From NCBI GenBank assembly GCA_025463785.1, contig JAODBD010000003.1, positions 124,001 through 188,000 on the forward strand: a stretch of 64,000 nt of DNA, in the 5' to 3' direction. Positions 51,272 to 60,164 of this stretch are shown here, piece after piece (position 1 is the first letter of the stretch; every line of letters starts with the position of its first letter). This stretch comes from Glaciihabitans sp. GTDB lineage: Bacteria > Actinomycetota > Actinomycetes > Actinomycetales > Microbacteriaceae. The notes beneath the pieces were generated by a model that did not search any database, was not told where the DNA came from, and worked only from the letters and a program-made list of their open reading frames with translations. A program made the translations under genes and the position numbers.

Positions 51272-53209
51272 CTACGATTTGCCGGCGATCGCGGCTTCGG
51301 CCTCATCATCGGCCCGCTGCACAGGGATGCTCGCGGTGTCGAGGTCTGGCGCGAGGCCCGAGCTGAGCGTGTTCGCGGCGCGGGTGGCCATGATGGCCTG
51401 GTCGGCATCCGCAACCTCCTGCAAAGCCGACTTCGCGCGAAGCGGTGTCGCCTTCATGAACCAGGACAGGATGAACGCCGCAACGATCACGACGAGGCTC
51501 ACCCAGAAACCGACGACCATTGCCCCCGAGAATCCGGTGAGGAATGGCGCACTGAGAGCATGTGTGGCGCCGTTCAGGAACGACGTATCGCCATCGAGGC
51601 TGCCGGTGGTACTTCCGGATGCCTTGAAGCTCGCTGAGTCGGCGGCGAACTTCGCGACGACGGCGTGCCGAGTGGCTGCATTCGACAGGTCGACTCCCGC
51701 AGGCAGCCTGCCGGTGATATTTGCGACTATCGGGTCGTAGATGGCCTTCATGATTCCGGCATTATTCGGGGCGCCGGCCACGGCCGGATTGAGCGCGTTG
51801 TCGAGCGCGGCGCTGAGAACCGTCTTGTTCTGGAAGGCACCGCCGATCTTGCCACCGATGGTCGAGAACACCACCGAGAAGATCACCGCGACGCCCAGCG
51901 TTCCACCGATCTGGCGGAAGAACGTGGACGACGAGGTCGCGACTCCGATGTCTCGCGGGCCAACGGCATTCTGGCTGGCGATCGTGAGGGTCTGCATCAT
52001 CTGGCCGAGGCCAAGGCCGACCAGCAGCATCCCGGAGGCGAGAATCCAGTAATTCGTGTCTGCCCTGATGGTCGTAAAGATCAGGAACCCGATCGACATG
52101 AAGGCTGTGCCGAGGATCGGGAAGATCTTGTACCTGCCCGTGCGGGAAATCAACTGGCCCGAAGCGATCGAGGAGATCATGAGCCCGAGGATCATCGGAA
52201 GCAACTGGAAGCCGCTCTCGGTCGGTGTCGACCCCTTCACGATCTGCAGGTAGAGCGGGACGGTCGAGAGGGCACCGAACATCCCGAAACCGACCATCAC
52301 TCCGAGGACAGTGGCAACCGAGAACGTCGGGCTCGTGAACAGCTTGAGCGGGATGAGCGCGGCATCTCCCATGAGCCGCTCCGAGATGATGAACGCGGCG
52401 ATGCCGAGCGCGCCGATCACGTAGCAGGCCCATGCGCCGCCCGAGGTCCAGCCCCAGGTGCGCCCCTGCTCAGCTACGAGCAGGAGCGGTGCGACAGCGA
52501 TGATGACCGTGGTTGCACCCCACCAGTCGATGCGAACGTCACGGTTTGCACTGCGCTTCGGCAGGTGCAGGAAGCGCGTGACCATGAAGAGCGCCAGGAT
52601 GCCGATCGGGATGTTGATCAGGAAGACCCACTTCCATCCCGTGATGAAAAGAATCTGGCTGGCACCCGCGAACAGACCGCCAACGAGCGGGCCAACGAGG
52701 GACGAAACACCGAATACGGCCAGGAAGTAGCCCTGGTATTTTGCTCGCTCTCGGGGGGCGAGCATGTCGCCCATGATGGCGAGCGGGATGGACATCAGAC
52801 CGCCGGCACCGAGGCCCTGGATGGCGCGGAACGCGGCCAACTCGTACATCGACGTCGCAAAGAACGCCGACAACACAGAGCCGAACACGAACACCGAGAT
52901 GGCGATGATGAACAGCGGGCGCCGACCGAAGATGTCGGAGAGCTTGCCGTAAATGGGAGTCGCGATGGTCGAGACGATGAGATAGCCGGTCGTAACCCAG
53001 GCCTGTTCGCTCAGGCCGTGCAGGTCATCCGCAATCGTGCGAATCGAGGTACCAACCACGGTTTGATCGAGGGATGCGAGGAACATGCCCGCCATGAGGC
53101 CGTAGATCACGAGCATGATCTGGCGGTGGGACATCACCCCGCCGGAAGTTTTGGCGGCGTCTTTGCGGGCCTGGGAGGCCGACGGTGCCGTGGAGTCGCT
53201 GCGAGACAT
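51272..53209 (-). CDS. DHA2-family MFS drug exporter (14 TM)
   Basis: 645 residues, fourteen membrane helices. Motifs: MFLASLDQTVVGTSIRTIADDL (helix 1, motif D1), GKLSDIFGRRPLFIIAISVF (motif A), FRAIQGLGAGGLMSIPLAIMGDM (motif B), and GVSSLVGPLVGGLFA (motif C, antiporter signature). A ~110-residue extracellular loop lies before the last helix (GAPNNAGIMKAIYDPIVANITGRL). Proton-driven multidrug efflux is expected. AGAGGA precedes the ATG; the leader contains a terminator-like hairpin and a heptamer repeat. Confidence 0.92.
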   Translation of the reverse strand: MSRSDSTAPSASQARKDAAKTSGGVMSHRQIMLVIYGLMAGMFLASLDQTVVGTSIRTIADDLHGLSEQAWVTTGYLIVSTIATPIYGKLSDIFGRRPLFIIAISVFVFGSVLSAFFATSMYELAAFRAIQGLGAGGLMSIPLAIMGDMLAPRERAKYQGYFLAVFGVSSLVGPLVGGLFAGASQILFITGWKWVFLINIPIGILALFMVTRFLHLPKRSANRDVRIDWWGATTVIIAVAPLLLVAEQGRTWGWTSGGAWACYVIGALGIAAFIISERLMGDAALIPLKLFTSPTFSVATVLGVMVGFGMFGALSTVPLYLQIVKGSTPTESGFQLLPMILGLMISSIASGQLISRTGRYKIFPILGTAFMSIGFLIFTTIRADTNYWILASGMLLVGLGLGQMMQTLTIASQNAVGPRDIGVATSSSTFFRQIGGTLGVAVIFSVVFSTIGGKIGGAFQNKTVLSAALDNALNPAVAGAPNNAGIMKAIYDPIVANITGRLPAGVDLSNAATRHAVVAKFAADSASFKASGSTTGSLDGDTSFLNGATHALSAPFLTGFSGAMVVGFWVSLVVIVAAFILSWFMKATPLRAKSALQEVADADQAIMATRAANTLSSGLAPDLDTASIPVQRADDEAEAAIAGKS

Positions 53210-53224
53210 GATCCTCTATCTGAT

Positions 53225-53252
53225 GCGTGTGGCGTGTGGCGTGTGGCGTATG
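53225..53252. repeat. Heptamer tandem repeat in the exporter leader
   Basis: Three GCGTGTG units plus GCGTATG between the attenuator hairpin and the exporter start codon. Confidence 0.6.
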
Positions 53253-53275
53253 CGTGTGAATGCTGCAAAAAGAAG

Positions 53276-53304
53276 GCCGCTGTTGAAACGCTGCCAACAG
53301 CGGC
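53276..53304 (-). terminator. Terminator-like hairpin (attenuator) in the exporter leader
   Basis: Read on the minus strand: GCCGCTGTTG, 9-nt loop, CAACAGCGGC, then CTTCTTTTT. It is a canonical intrinsic terminator, oriented into and 66 bp before the exporter start codon; the only minus-strand gene it can affect is that exporter. Confidence 0.7.
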
Positions 53305-53309
53305 GGAAA

Positions 53310-53383
53310 TTTGCGTAGACTGCAAACTTACTCCTTCGGCAGTCATTCCCACAATCGCAGATGTACTCCACCGGGAGTAACTT
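53310..53383. promoter_or_regulatory. Inverted repeats in the exporter/VanY divergent region
   Basis: TTTGC(N7)GCAAA at 53310-53326, and the pair AACTTACTCC (53325) / GGGAGTAACTT (53373). These are candidate operators for an unlinked regulator of the exporter. Confidence 0.4.
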
Positions 53384-53442
53384 CGCGGGCTGCGCGGCCA
53401 TCCTGTCCTGAGCCTCGTCGGGGGCGTCCAGGTCGTGCCAGT

Positions 53443-53448
53443 TACACT
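53443..53448 (+). promoter_or_regulatory. Leaderless-type -10 box of the VanY-like gene
   Basis: TACACT, 7 nt before ATG 53456. Confidence 0.45.
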
Positions 53449-53455
53449 CGAAGGC

Positions 53456-54241
53456 ATGTTTAGGCGTGCCAGAGTTCTGACGACGATCGCTGTCGCCTCG
53501 ATCATTCTGGGTAGCACCGTTGCCTGTGCTGCGCTGCACACGGTCGGCAGCCCGTCCAGTCCGTCGCCAGTCATCACTCCGAGCGTGACGCCAACTCCGA
53601 CGCCGACACCGGTGCCAACCGCTCCCCAGTTCAACAAGAACGCCAAGTCGATCACTGACCCGAACAGCATCTGGGTCGTCGTGAATAAGCTTCGACCGCT
53701 GAACCCCAAGACCTATTCGCCACCAGACATCGTTACGGTTCCCGTCGCACACAACAACCCGGCCCAGATGCGCAAGGTCGCAGCGGATGCCCTGGTCGCG
53801 ATGTTCGCGGCCGGCAAGAACGCGGGCGCCGGGTCGATGCAGGTCCAGAGCTCATGGCGGCCATATTCCACGCAGGTGAGCGTCTATAACGGATGGGTGG
53901 CATCCCTCGGCAAGCAGCAGGCCGACCGCCAGAGCGCTCGCCCCGGCTACAGCGAGCACCAGACCGGGCTCGCGGTCGACATCTCGCCCGTTCCTCTTAG
54001 ATGTGCGCTCGCGGCCTGCTTTGGCACCACCTCACAGGGCAAATGGCTCGCGGCAAATGCCTGGAAGTACGGTTACCTGCTGCGTTACCCAGCCGACAAA
54101 ACGAAAATCACCGGCTACGAGTACGAGCCGTGGCACTTCCGCTACATCGGTGTTGCGCTGTCAACCGAAATGCACAAGGAAGGCGTGAAGACCCTCGAGG
54201 AGTTCTTCGGTCTTCCCGCCGCTCCCGACTACGCAAAATAG
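53456..54241 (+). CDS. VanY-like D-alanyl-D-alanine carboxypeptidase (M15B lipoprotein)
   Basis: 261 residues. Signal peptide MFRRARVLTT... with a lipobox-like VAC (Cys24), then a Pro/Thr/Ser-rich linker (~32-60). M15B zinc motifs: SEHQTGLAVDI (His and Asp ligands) and EPWHFRYIG (catalytic Glu, His ligand). It trims the terminal D-Ala from peptidoglycan stems at the cell surface. ATG 53456 is chosen with TACACT 7 nt upstream; GTG 53435 is the alternative. No VanR/S or VanHAX genes nearby, so this is housekeeping wall turnover rather than a glycopeptide-resistance cluster. Confidence 0.88.
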   Translation: MFRRARVLTTIAVASIILGSTVACAALHTVGSPSSPSPVITPSVTPTPTPTPVPTAPQFNKNAKSITDPNSIWVVVNKLRPLNPKTYSPPDIVTVPVAHNNPAQMRKVAADALVAMFAAGKNAGAGSMQVQSSWRPYSTQVSVYNGWVASLGKQQADRQSARPGYSEHQTGLAVDISPVPLRCALAACFGTTSQGKWLAANAWKYGYLLRYPADKTKITGYEYEPWHFRYIGVALSTEMHKEGVKTLEEFFGLPAAPDYAK

Positions 54242-54245
54242 AAGG

Positions 54246-55865
54246 TCAGCCGTCGAGGGCTGAGTCGACGATCGATTTGGCCTCGGCCTGCACCCTCTTC
54301 AGGTGCTCGGGGCCTTCGAACGATTCGGCGTAGATCTTGTAGACGTCTTCGGTTCCGCTAGGACGAGCCGCGAACCAGGCGACATCCGTGACGACTTTGA
54401 CGCCGCCGACGGAGGCGCCGTTTCCCGGGGCCTCGCTCAACCGGGCCGTGATGGGGTTTCCGGCGAGGGAGGTCGCCACGATGTCGGCGCCGCTGAGCTT
54501 GCCAAGGCGGGCTTTCTGCTCCTTGCTGGCTGGGGCATCCACTCGCTCGTAGACGGGGTTACCGAACTGGGCGGTGAGTTCGTTATAGAGCTGCGAAGGA
54601 CTCTTGCCGATGACAGCGAGAATTTCGCTGGCCAGAAGAGCGAGCAGGATACCGTCCTTGTCGGTCGTCCACACCGTTCCGTCTTTGCGCAGGAAGCTGG
54701 CACCGGCGCTCTCCTCGCCGCCGAACCCGACCGACCCGTCGATGAGCCCTGGCACGAACCATTTGAACCCGACCGGAACCTCCCAGAGCCTGCGCCCGAG
54801 CGAGGCGGCGACCCGATCGATCATGGTGCTGGAGACGAGGGTCTTGCCGATGGCGGCATCCGCTCGCCACTCGGGTCGGTGGGTATAGAGGTACTGGATG
54901 GCAACGGCGAGGTAGTGGTTGGGATTCATGAGACCGCCGTCGGGCGTCACGATGCCGTGGCGATCTGCATCCGCGTCGTTGCCTGTGACGATGTCGTACT
55001 CGTGCTGGTGGGCGACGACGGATGCCATGACGGCGGGGCTCGACGGGTCCATGCGGATCTTGCCATCCCAGTCGAGCGTCATGAATGGCCAGGCCGGATC
55101 GACGTGCGGGTTCACGACTGTCAGGTCGAGACCGTACTTCTCCGCGATGAGCGACCAGTAGTTGACACTCGCACCTCCCAGCGGATCTGCGCCGATCCGG
55201 ATGCCCGATTTCCTGATCGCGTCGATGTCGATGATGTTCTCGAGGTCGTCGACATAGTTGCCGCGGAAGTCATACGTTTCGACGGCGCTCGGCTCCGCGC
55301 GCCGCACATCCACGCTGCCATTCGTGATGATCTCGTTCGCGCGGTTCGCGATCCAGTTGGTTGCGTCACTGTCGGCGGGTCCGCCGTGCGGAGGGTTGTA
55401 CTTGAAGCCGCCGTCGCGCGGTGGGTTGTGGCTCGGTGTGATGATGATGCCGTCGGCCTGTGCCCGGTGCCCGGCGGCGTTGTACTTGATGATCGCGTGG
55501 CTGAGGGCCGGGGTGGGAACGTAGTCGTCGAACTCGTCGACGAGAACCCGCACTCCGTTTGCCTCGAGAACTTCGAGCGCGGTGGTCTCGGCGGGGCGAC
55601 TGAGCCCGTGGGTGTCCTTGCCGATGAACAGCGGTCCTGTGATGCCCTGGCCTGCGCGGTATTCGACGATCGCCTGGGTGATCGCGGCGATGTGCGTTTC
55701 ATTGAAGGCCGCGTCGAAGGATGATCCGCGGTGGCCGCTCGTACCAAAGACGACCTTCTGCTCGGGCTTGGTGACATCCGGAACCAGGTCGTAGTAGGCC
55801 CGCACCAGCGCGTGCACGTCAATCAGGTCGGAGGCTTCAGCGGGCTTCCCTGCGCGATCGGTCAT
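54246..55865 (-). CDS. pgm: Phosphoglucomutase (alpha-D-glucose-phosphate specific)
   Basis: 539 residues: VFGTSGHRGSSFDAAFNE near 40, phosphoserine Ser145 in IITPSHNPPRDGGFKYNPPHGGPAD, metal loop GNDADADRHGIV near 300, sugar-binding GGEESAGASF near 385, and C-terminal phosphate site RPSGTEDVYKIYAESF near 505. Interconverts glucose-1-P and glucose-6-P, linking sugar import with glycogen and envelope precursors. Start ATG 55865 gives the family N terminus; CAGACT lies 6 nt upstream as a leaderless -10. The 2.2-kb ORF extension upstream is not coding. Confidence 0.95.
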   Translation of the reverse strand: MTDRAGKPAEASDLIDVHALVRAYYDLVPDVTKPEQKVVFGTSGHRGSSFDAAFNETHIAAITQAIVEYRAGQGITGPLFIGKDTHGLSRPAETTALEVLEANGVRVLVDEFDDYVPTPALSHAIIKYNAAGHRAQADGIIITPSHNPPRDGGFKYNPPHGGPADSDATNWIANRANEIITNGSVDVRRAEPSAVETYDFRGNYVDDLENIIDIDAIRKSGIRIGADPLGGASVNYWSLIAEKYGLDLTVVNPHVDPAWPFMTLDWDGKIRMDPSSPAVMASVVAHQHEYDIVTGNDADADRHGIVTPDGGLMNPNHYLAVAIQYLYTHRPEWRADAAIGKTLVSSTMIDRVAASLGRRLWEVPVGFKWFVPGLIDGSVGFGGEESAGASFLRKDGTVWTTDKDGILLALLASEILAVIGKSPSQLYNELTAQFGNPVYERVDAPASKEQKARLGKLSGADIVATSLAGNPITARLSEAPGNGASVGGVKVVTDVAWFAARPSGTEDVYKIYAESFEGPEHLKRVQAEAKSIVDSALDG

Positions 55866-55871
55866 CGGTCC

Positions 55872-55877
55872 AGTCTG
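55872..55877 (-). promoter_or_regulatory. Leaderless-type -10 box of pgm
   Basis: CAGACT on the minus strand, 6 nt before ATG 55865. Confidence 0.4.
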
Positions 55878-55990
55878 GCACCGTGTCGCGGCGCTGGGTG
55901 TGAGACGCCGCGGGGATTTGTTGACGCGGTGGTCTGCATGAGGGGCACGCCGACCACAAACGGGAGCGTCGTCGAGTGGACCGCTACCGG

Positions 55991-55996
55991 TAGGCT
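55991..55996 (+). promoter_or_regulatory. Leaderless-type -10 box of pheA
   Basis: TAGGCT, 7 nt before ATG 56004. Confidence 0.5.
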
Positions 55997-56003
55997 CGCT
56001 GCC

Positions 56004-56942
56004 ATGTCCGCGACTGCCAACCGTCCTGAGGAGACCTACTCGTACCTCGGCCCGGCCGGGACGTTTACCGAGGCGGCACTCGCTCAGGTTCCGCAGGCCG
56101 CTGGAGCGACCTGGCATCCGGTAAACAACGTCGGGCAGGCGCTCGACGACGTCGTCACCGGGCGCAGCATCGCTGCCATGATCGCGATCGAGAACACCGT
56201 TGAGGGTGGGGTGAGTGCGTCCCAGGACGCCCTCGCGACCATCCCGAATCTTCGCATCATTGGCGAGTACCTGGTTCACGTCAACTTCGTTCTGGTTGCA
56301 AAGCCCGGCACGAAACTTGCGGATGTCCGGGTCATCAACGCGCACCCCGTCGCCTACGCGCAGACTCACTTGTGGCTCGATAAGCACCTCCCGGAGCACG
56401 GGCACATCCCGTCGACGTCGAATGTCACTGCGGCGGAATCGCTGTTCGACAACGACCTCGCGGATGCCGCGATCGCCCCGCCGACCATCACCAACCACCA
56501 CGATCTCGACGTTCTCGCCGACAACATCGGCGATAACCCGAACGCGCAGACGCGATTCGTGCTGGTCAGTCGCACGACCGTCGTGCCTGCGCCGACCGGC
56601 TCAGACAAGACCAGCATCATCGCCGAACTACCCGACGACAACGCCGGCCGGCTCCTCGAGATGCTGGAGCAGTTTGCGACCCGCGGCGTCAACATGAGCC
56701 TGCTCGAGTCTCGCCCAATCGGCGATGCCCTCGGCCGCTACCGTTTCGTGATCGACCTCGACGGCCACGTTCGAGACGAGCGAGTGGCGGATGCCCTGCT
56801 CGGCCTCAAGCGCTTCAGCCCGAGCGTCATATTCCTCGGCTCGTATCCCCGCGCAGACAAGCTGCCGATCACGGTTACCCCGCGCTACGACAACCACGCG
56901 TTCCAGGACGCCCGCGCGTGGCTGGACGGGTTGCTCGGCTAG
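56004..56942 (+). CDS. pheA: Prephenate dehydratase
   Basis: 312 residues, monofunctional: catalytic prephenate dehydratase domain (YSYLGPAGTFTEAAL at the N terminus, ENTVEGGVSASQDAL near 65) and C-terminal ACT domain from ~205 with the Phe-binding motif LLESRPI and GRYRFVIDLDGH. Converts prephenate to phenylpyruvate in Phe synthesis, feedback-inhibited by Phe. No fused chorismate mutase. Start ATG 56004 follows a leaderless -10. Converges with the DagK-like gene, 3 bp between stops. Confidence 0.95.
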   Translation: MSATANRPEETYSYLGPAGTFTEAALAQVPQAAGATWHPVNNVGQALDDVVTGRSIAAMIAIENTVEGGVSASQDALATIPNLRIIGEYLVHVNFVLVAKPGTKLADVRVINAHPVAYAQTHLWLDKHLPEHGHIPSTSNVTAAESLFDNDLADAAIAPPTITNHHDLDVLADNIGDNPNAQTRFVLVSRTTVVPAPTGSDKTSIIAELPDDNAGRLLEMLEQFATRGVNMSLLESRPIGDALGRYRFVIDLDGHVRDERVADALLGLKRFSPSVIFLGSYPRADKLPITVTPRYDNHAFQDARAWLDGLLG

Positions 56943-56945
56943 AGC

Positions 56946-57932
56946 TCAGCTGCCCTGCGGAACCTTGACCAGCAGCGCCAGGTGATCGACCTTCGCCTTG
57001 AGCGCGATCGCCTCGCCGAACGGATCACCGTCGAGCTCGAAGTCTTCTGGGTGGTCGAGGCGCAGGGTGAATTCTGTGCCCTTCAGATATGCCAGTGCCC
57101 GCACATCCGGTGACAGCTTGATGATACGGCGGCCGACGGAGCTGCGGCGAAGCACGCCGTTCTCCCAGACGATCTTGTTCCAGATCTGTACCCAGCCGAC
57201 GAATCCGTTCGGACGGAACGCGACGATGTCGAAGATCCCGTCGTCGATTACGGCCTCGGGCAGCAGGACGAGGTTGGCGGTCAGCACGCCGCAGTTTCCG
57301 ACGAGGATGGTGTTGACGGAGGCCGACCGCACCGGTCCGCCATCCACGGAATAGCGAACGCGAACGCTGTTGTGGTCCTTGAGGGCACGGATGATGGCGC
57401 CCGCGTAGGCGAGCCAGCCGACCCGCGCCTTGAGCAAGGGGTTGGTATTCGCGATCATCTGGGCATCGAGGCCGAGGCCGGCCATGACGAGAAAGGCGTG
57501 CGTCTCTCGGCTGCCGTCGGCGCGTTCCGCCTCGACGATGCCAAGGTCGATGGGGCGGTTTTTACCGGTGAACGCCGTGGTCACCGAGTGCGCGAGGTTA
57601 TCGAGCGCGAGGGAGAGGTTGCGAGCGAGCAGGTTGCCCGTGCCGAAGGGAAGCAGCGCGAGCGCAACTCCGGAGCCCCGTAGCGCTTCGGCCACCGCGC
57701 GAACCGTGCCGTCGCCGCCAGCCGCCATGACGACCTCTGCGCCGGCCGAAATCGCGAGCGCGGTCATCCCACCGCCCGGGTCTTCGACACTGGTCTCGTA
57801 CCAGAGCGTCCTGCTCCAGCCGGCGCTTGTCTCGGCGGCCTTCACGGCGGCGCGGAGCGTCTTCAGATTGACCTTGATCGGATTGAACACGACTGCGGCA
57901 GTGTGCTCCTCGGGTGACGCGGGGGCTGCCAT
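56946..57932 (-). CDS. Diacylglycerol kinase-family lipid kinase
   Basis: 328 residues: AVVFNPIKVNLKTLRAAV at the N terminus, the nucleotide loop VVMAAGGDGTVRAVAEAL near 68, LLPFGTGNLLARNL near 97, and a C-terminal beta-sandwich. DgkB/YegS-like soluble kinase that phosphorylates diacylglycerol or another lipid at the inner leaflet. TAGCTT lies 6 nt before the ATG. Confidence 0.92.
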   Translation of the reverse strand: MAAPASPEEHTAAVVFNPIKVNLKTLRAAVKAAETSAGWSRTLWYETSVEDPGGGMTALAISAGAEVVMAAGGDGTVRAVAEALRGSGVALALLPFGTGNLLARNLSLALDNLAHSVTTAFTGKNRPIDLGIVEAERADGSRETHAFLVMAGLGLDAQMIANTNPLLKARVGWLAYAGAIIRALKDHNSVRVRYSVDGGPVRSASVNTILVGNCGVLTANLVLLPEAVIDDGIFDIVAFRPNGFVGWVQIWNKIVWENGVLRRSSVGRRIIKLSPDVRALAYLKGTEFTLRLDHPEDFELDGDPFGEAIALKAKVDHLALLVKVPQGS

Positions 57933-57938
57933 GCTCCC

Positions 57939-57944
57939 AAGCTA
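57939..57944 (-). promoter_or_regulatory. Leaderless-type -10 box of the DagK-like gene
   Basis: TAGCTT on the minus strand, 6 nt before ATG 57932. Confidence 0.45.
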
Positions 57945-57978
57945 CGCCATGCCGAGCGGTCGCCCGGGCGGGCCAAAG

Positions 57979-57984
57979 TAGACT
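57979..57984 (+). promoter_or_regulatory. Leaderless-type -10 box of serS
   Basis: TAGACT, 6 nt before GTG 57991. No T-box or other leader fits in front of the gene. Confidence 0.55.
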
Positions 57985-57990
57985 TGGGCC

Positions 57991-59256
57991 GTGATCGATG
58001 CCCAGCTTTTGCGCGACAACCCGCAGTCTCTACGCGATTCGCAGGCGGCCCGCGGTGCATCCGTAAGTCTGGTTGATGAGGCCATCGAGACAGACACGGC
58101 ACGGCGGGCGGCGATCGGAGAGTACGAGAGACTCCGCGCCGAGCAGAACCTGTTCGGTAAGACGGTTGCGACTGCGCCGAAGGCCGAGAAGCAGGCTCTG
58201 GTCGCCACCGCGCAGGAGTTGGCCGGCCGCGTCAAGGCGGCCCAGCAGACCGCGACGGATGCCGAAGCCGACTTCGTAAAGACGGTTGGCTCGATCGCCA
58301 ACCCGATCATCCACGGGGTGCCCGCCGGTGGCGAAGAGAACTTCGTGACTCTGCGCGAGGTGGGCGAGAAGGCAACGTTCGACTTCGAGCCACGCGACCA
58401 CGCCGAGCTCGGCGAACTTCTGGGCGCCCTCGACCTCACCCGCGGCGTCAAGGTCTCGGGTAGCCGGTTCTATTTCCTCAAGGGCATCGGTGCTCGGCTC
58501 GAAATCGCGCTCATGAATATGGCGCTCGATAAGGCGATCGCCGAAGGTTTCGTTCCTCTTATTACGCCGACACTCGTGCGACCAGAAATTATGGCGGGAA
58601 CGGGATTCCTGGGGGAGCACGCCGACGAGATCTACTACCTGCCGGCCGACGACCTCTACCTGACCGGAACGAGCGAGGTCGCGCTCGCCGGCTTTCACAG
58701 CGACGAGATCCTCGACCTCGATGCGGGGTCGATGCGGTACGCCGGCTGGTCAACGTGTTATCGCCGCGAGGCCGGGTCGGCGGGCAAGGATAATCGCGGC
58801 ATCCTGCGCGTGCACCAGTTCAACAAGCTCGAGATGTTCAGCTATGTGCTGCCCGAGGATGCCGAGGCCGAGCACGACCGCCTCGTCAGCTACCAGGAGG
58901 CGATGCTGCAGGCGTGCGAGCTGTCGTATCGCGTCATCGATGTCGCCGCGGGCGATCTCGGTTCGAGCGCAGCCCGCAAGTTCGACATCGAGGCCTGGGT
59001 CCCGACGCAGGGCACGTACCGCGAGCTCACCTCGACGAGCAACTGCACGACCTATCAGGCCCGCCGGCTCGACATCCGGTATCGCGCCGAGTCGGGTAAG
59101 ACCACGCCGGTCGCCACACTCAATGGGACGCTCGCGACCACCCGGTGGATCGTCGCCATCCTCGAGACCCACCAGCAGGCCGACGGCTCTGTTCGCGTAC
59201 CGAAGGCCCTGCAGCCTTACCTCGGCGGCCTCGAACTCATGTCGCCGGTGGCATGA
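57991..59256 (+). CDS. serS: Seryl-tRNA synthetase
   Basis: 421 residues: N-terminal coiled-coil arm (~30-105) that grips the tRNA-Ser variable arm, and class II catalytic core with motif 2 [28 protein letters not shown] near 255 and motif 3 [20 protein letters not shown] near 380. Charges tRNA-Ser, two of whose genes lie within 5.4 kb downstream. GTG start. The stop overlaps the HAD phosphatase ATG (ATGA). Confidence 0.96.
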   Translation: MIDAQLLRDNPQSLRDSQAARGASVSLVDEAIETDTARRAAIGEYERLRAEQNLFGKTVATAPKAEKQALVATAQELAGRVKAAQQTATDAEADFVKTVGSIANPIIHGVPAGGEENFVTLREVGEKATFDFEPRDHAELGELLGALDLTRGVKVSGSRFYFLKGIGARLEIALMNMALDKAIAEGFVPLITPTLVRPEIMAGTGFLGEHADEIYYLPADDLYLTGTSEVALAGFHSDEILDLDAGSMRYAGWSTCYRREAGSAGKDNRGILRVHQFNKLEMFSYVLPEDAEAEHDRLVSYQEAMLQACELSYRVIDVAAGDLGSSAARKFDIEAWVPTQGTYRELTSTSNCTTYQARRLDIRYRAESGKTTPVATLNGTLATTRWIVAILETHQQADGSVRVPKALQPYLGGLELMSPVA

Positions 59257-60053
59257 GCAAGCCGTGGTTGATCGCGCTCGACGTTGACGGCACGATTCTT
59301 CGCGAAGACGGCACCCTCAGCGATGAGGTTGCTGCGCAGGTCGCCCGAGCGGCAGGGCTCGGTCACGAAGTGATGTTGGCGACCGGTCGCTCGGTCGCGA
59401 TGACGCTCCCGATTCTTGACCGGGTGGGCATCACGCCGAAGTACGTGGTGTGTGCCAATGGGGCGATCACCCTCAAGCGCGACCCGGCTGCTCCGCTCGG
59501 CTACTCTCGCCACCTCGTCGACACGTTCGATCCGAGCGAGGTGCTCACGACCATCCGCGCCAATCTCCCGACCGCCAACTATGCGGTCGAAAACGAGGAG
59601 GGCATCTACAACTACACGGGCTATTTTCCGGATGGCGCCCTCGGCGCAGGCAGCCAAAAGGTCACCTTCGACAAGTTGCTCGGCGCGCCCGCAACCCGCG
59701 TAGTGGTCATATCCCCCGAGCATGCGATCGAGGAATTCCTGAAGGTCGTCGAGCACATGGGGCTCCACCGGGTGAGCTACAACGTCGGCTGGACGGCCTG
59801 GCTGGACATCGCGCCAGACGGCGTGAATAAGTCTGTCGCGCTCGAGAGGGTGCGGAAGATTCTGAGAATTCCGAGAACTCGAGTGATGGCGATCGGAGAC
59901 GGGCGTAACGATATCGATATGCTGCAGTGGGCATCCGAATCGGGCCGCGGGATTGCTATGGGGCAGGCGCCGCGCGAGGTTAAAGCGGTCGCGAACGAGG
60001 TTGCGCTAACCGACATTCAGGATGGCGTCGCGGCGATTCTGGCGATCCTCTGA
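59253..60053 (+). CDS. Cof-type HAD phosphatase
   Basis: 266 residues: HAD motif [14 protein letters not shown], motif [10 protein letters not shown], motif III Lys in [11 protein letters not shown], motif [15 protein letters not shown]; a C2B-type cap domain lies between II and III. Hydrolyses small sugar or nucleotide phosphates. Translationally coupled to serS, an arrangement common in actinobacteria. Start ATG 59253 chosen at the ATGA overlap. Confidence 0.93.
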   Translation: MSKPWLIALDVDGTILREDGTLSDEVAAQVARAAGLGHEVMLATGRSVAMTLPILDRVGITPKYVVCANGAITLKRDPAAPLGYSRHLVDTFDPSEVLTTIRANLPTANYAVENEEGIYNYTGYFPDGALGAGSQKVTFDKLLGAPATRVVVISPEHAIEEFLKVVEHMGLHRVSYNVGWTAWLDIAPDGVNKSVALERVRKILRIPRTRVMAIGDGRNDIDMLQWASESGRGIAMGQAPREVKAVANEVALTDIQDGVAAILAIL

Positions 60054-60164
60054 GGCGGCTGGCAGCTCGCCGGGTTTCAGGTTTTCTGCAAAATGCCGGG
60101 CTAGGCTCTGCATTCTCGTCCGTTGGATGCGGCACTCACGCATCCTGAACGAAAGGCAGACACG

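Noticed and set aside
51665-53380. 571-residue ORF antisense to the DHA2 exporter
   Set aside because: Strongly charged shadow translation; the other strand shows clear MFS motifs A-C.
53456-54241. Vancomycin-resistance cluster
   Set aside because: Only a VanY-like carboxypeptidase is present; no VanH/A/X or VanR/S genes adjoin it.
54303-55724. 473-residue ORF antisense to pgm
   Set aside because: Shadow frame over a gene with all phosphoglucomutase motifs.
55866-56501. N-terminal extension of the pgm ORF
   Set aside because: Runs through the pheA gene on the other strand; the family N terminus starts at 55865 and a -10 box precedes it.
57945-57978. T-box or other serine-responsive leader for serS
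   Set aside because: The start codon is 6 nt from the -10 and the divergent gene begins at 57932, leaving no room for a leader.
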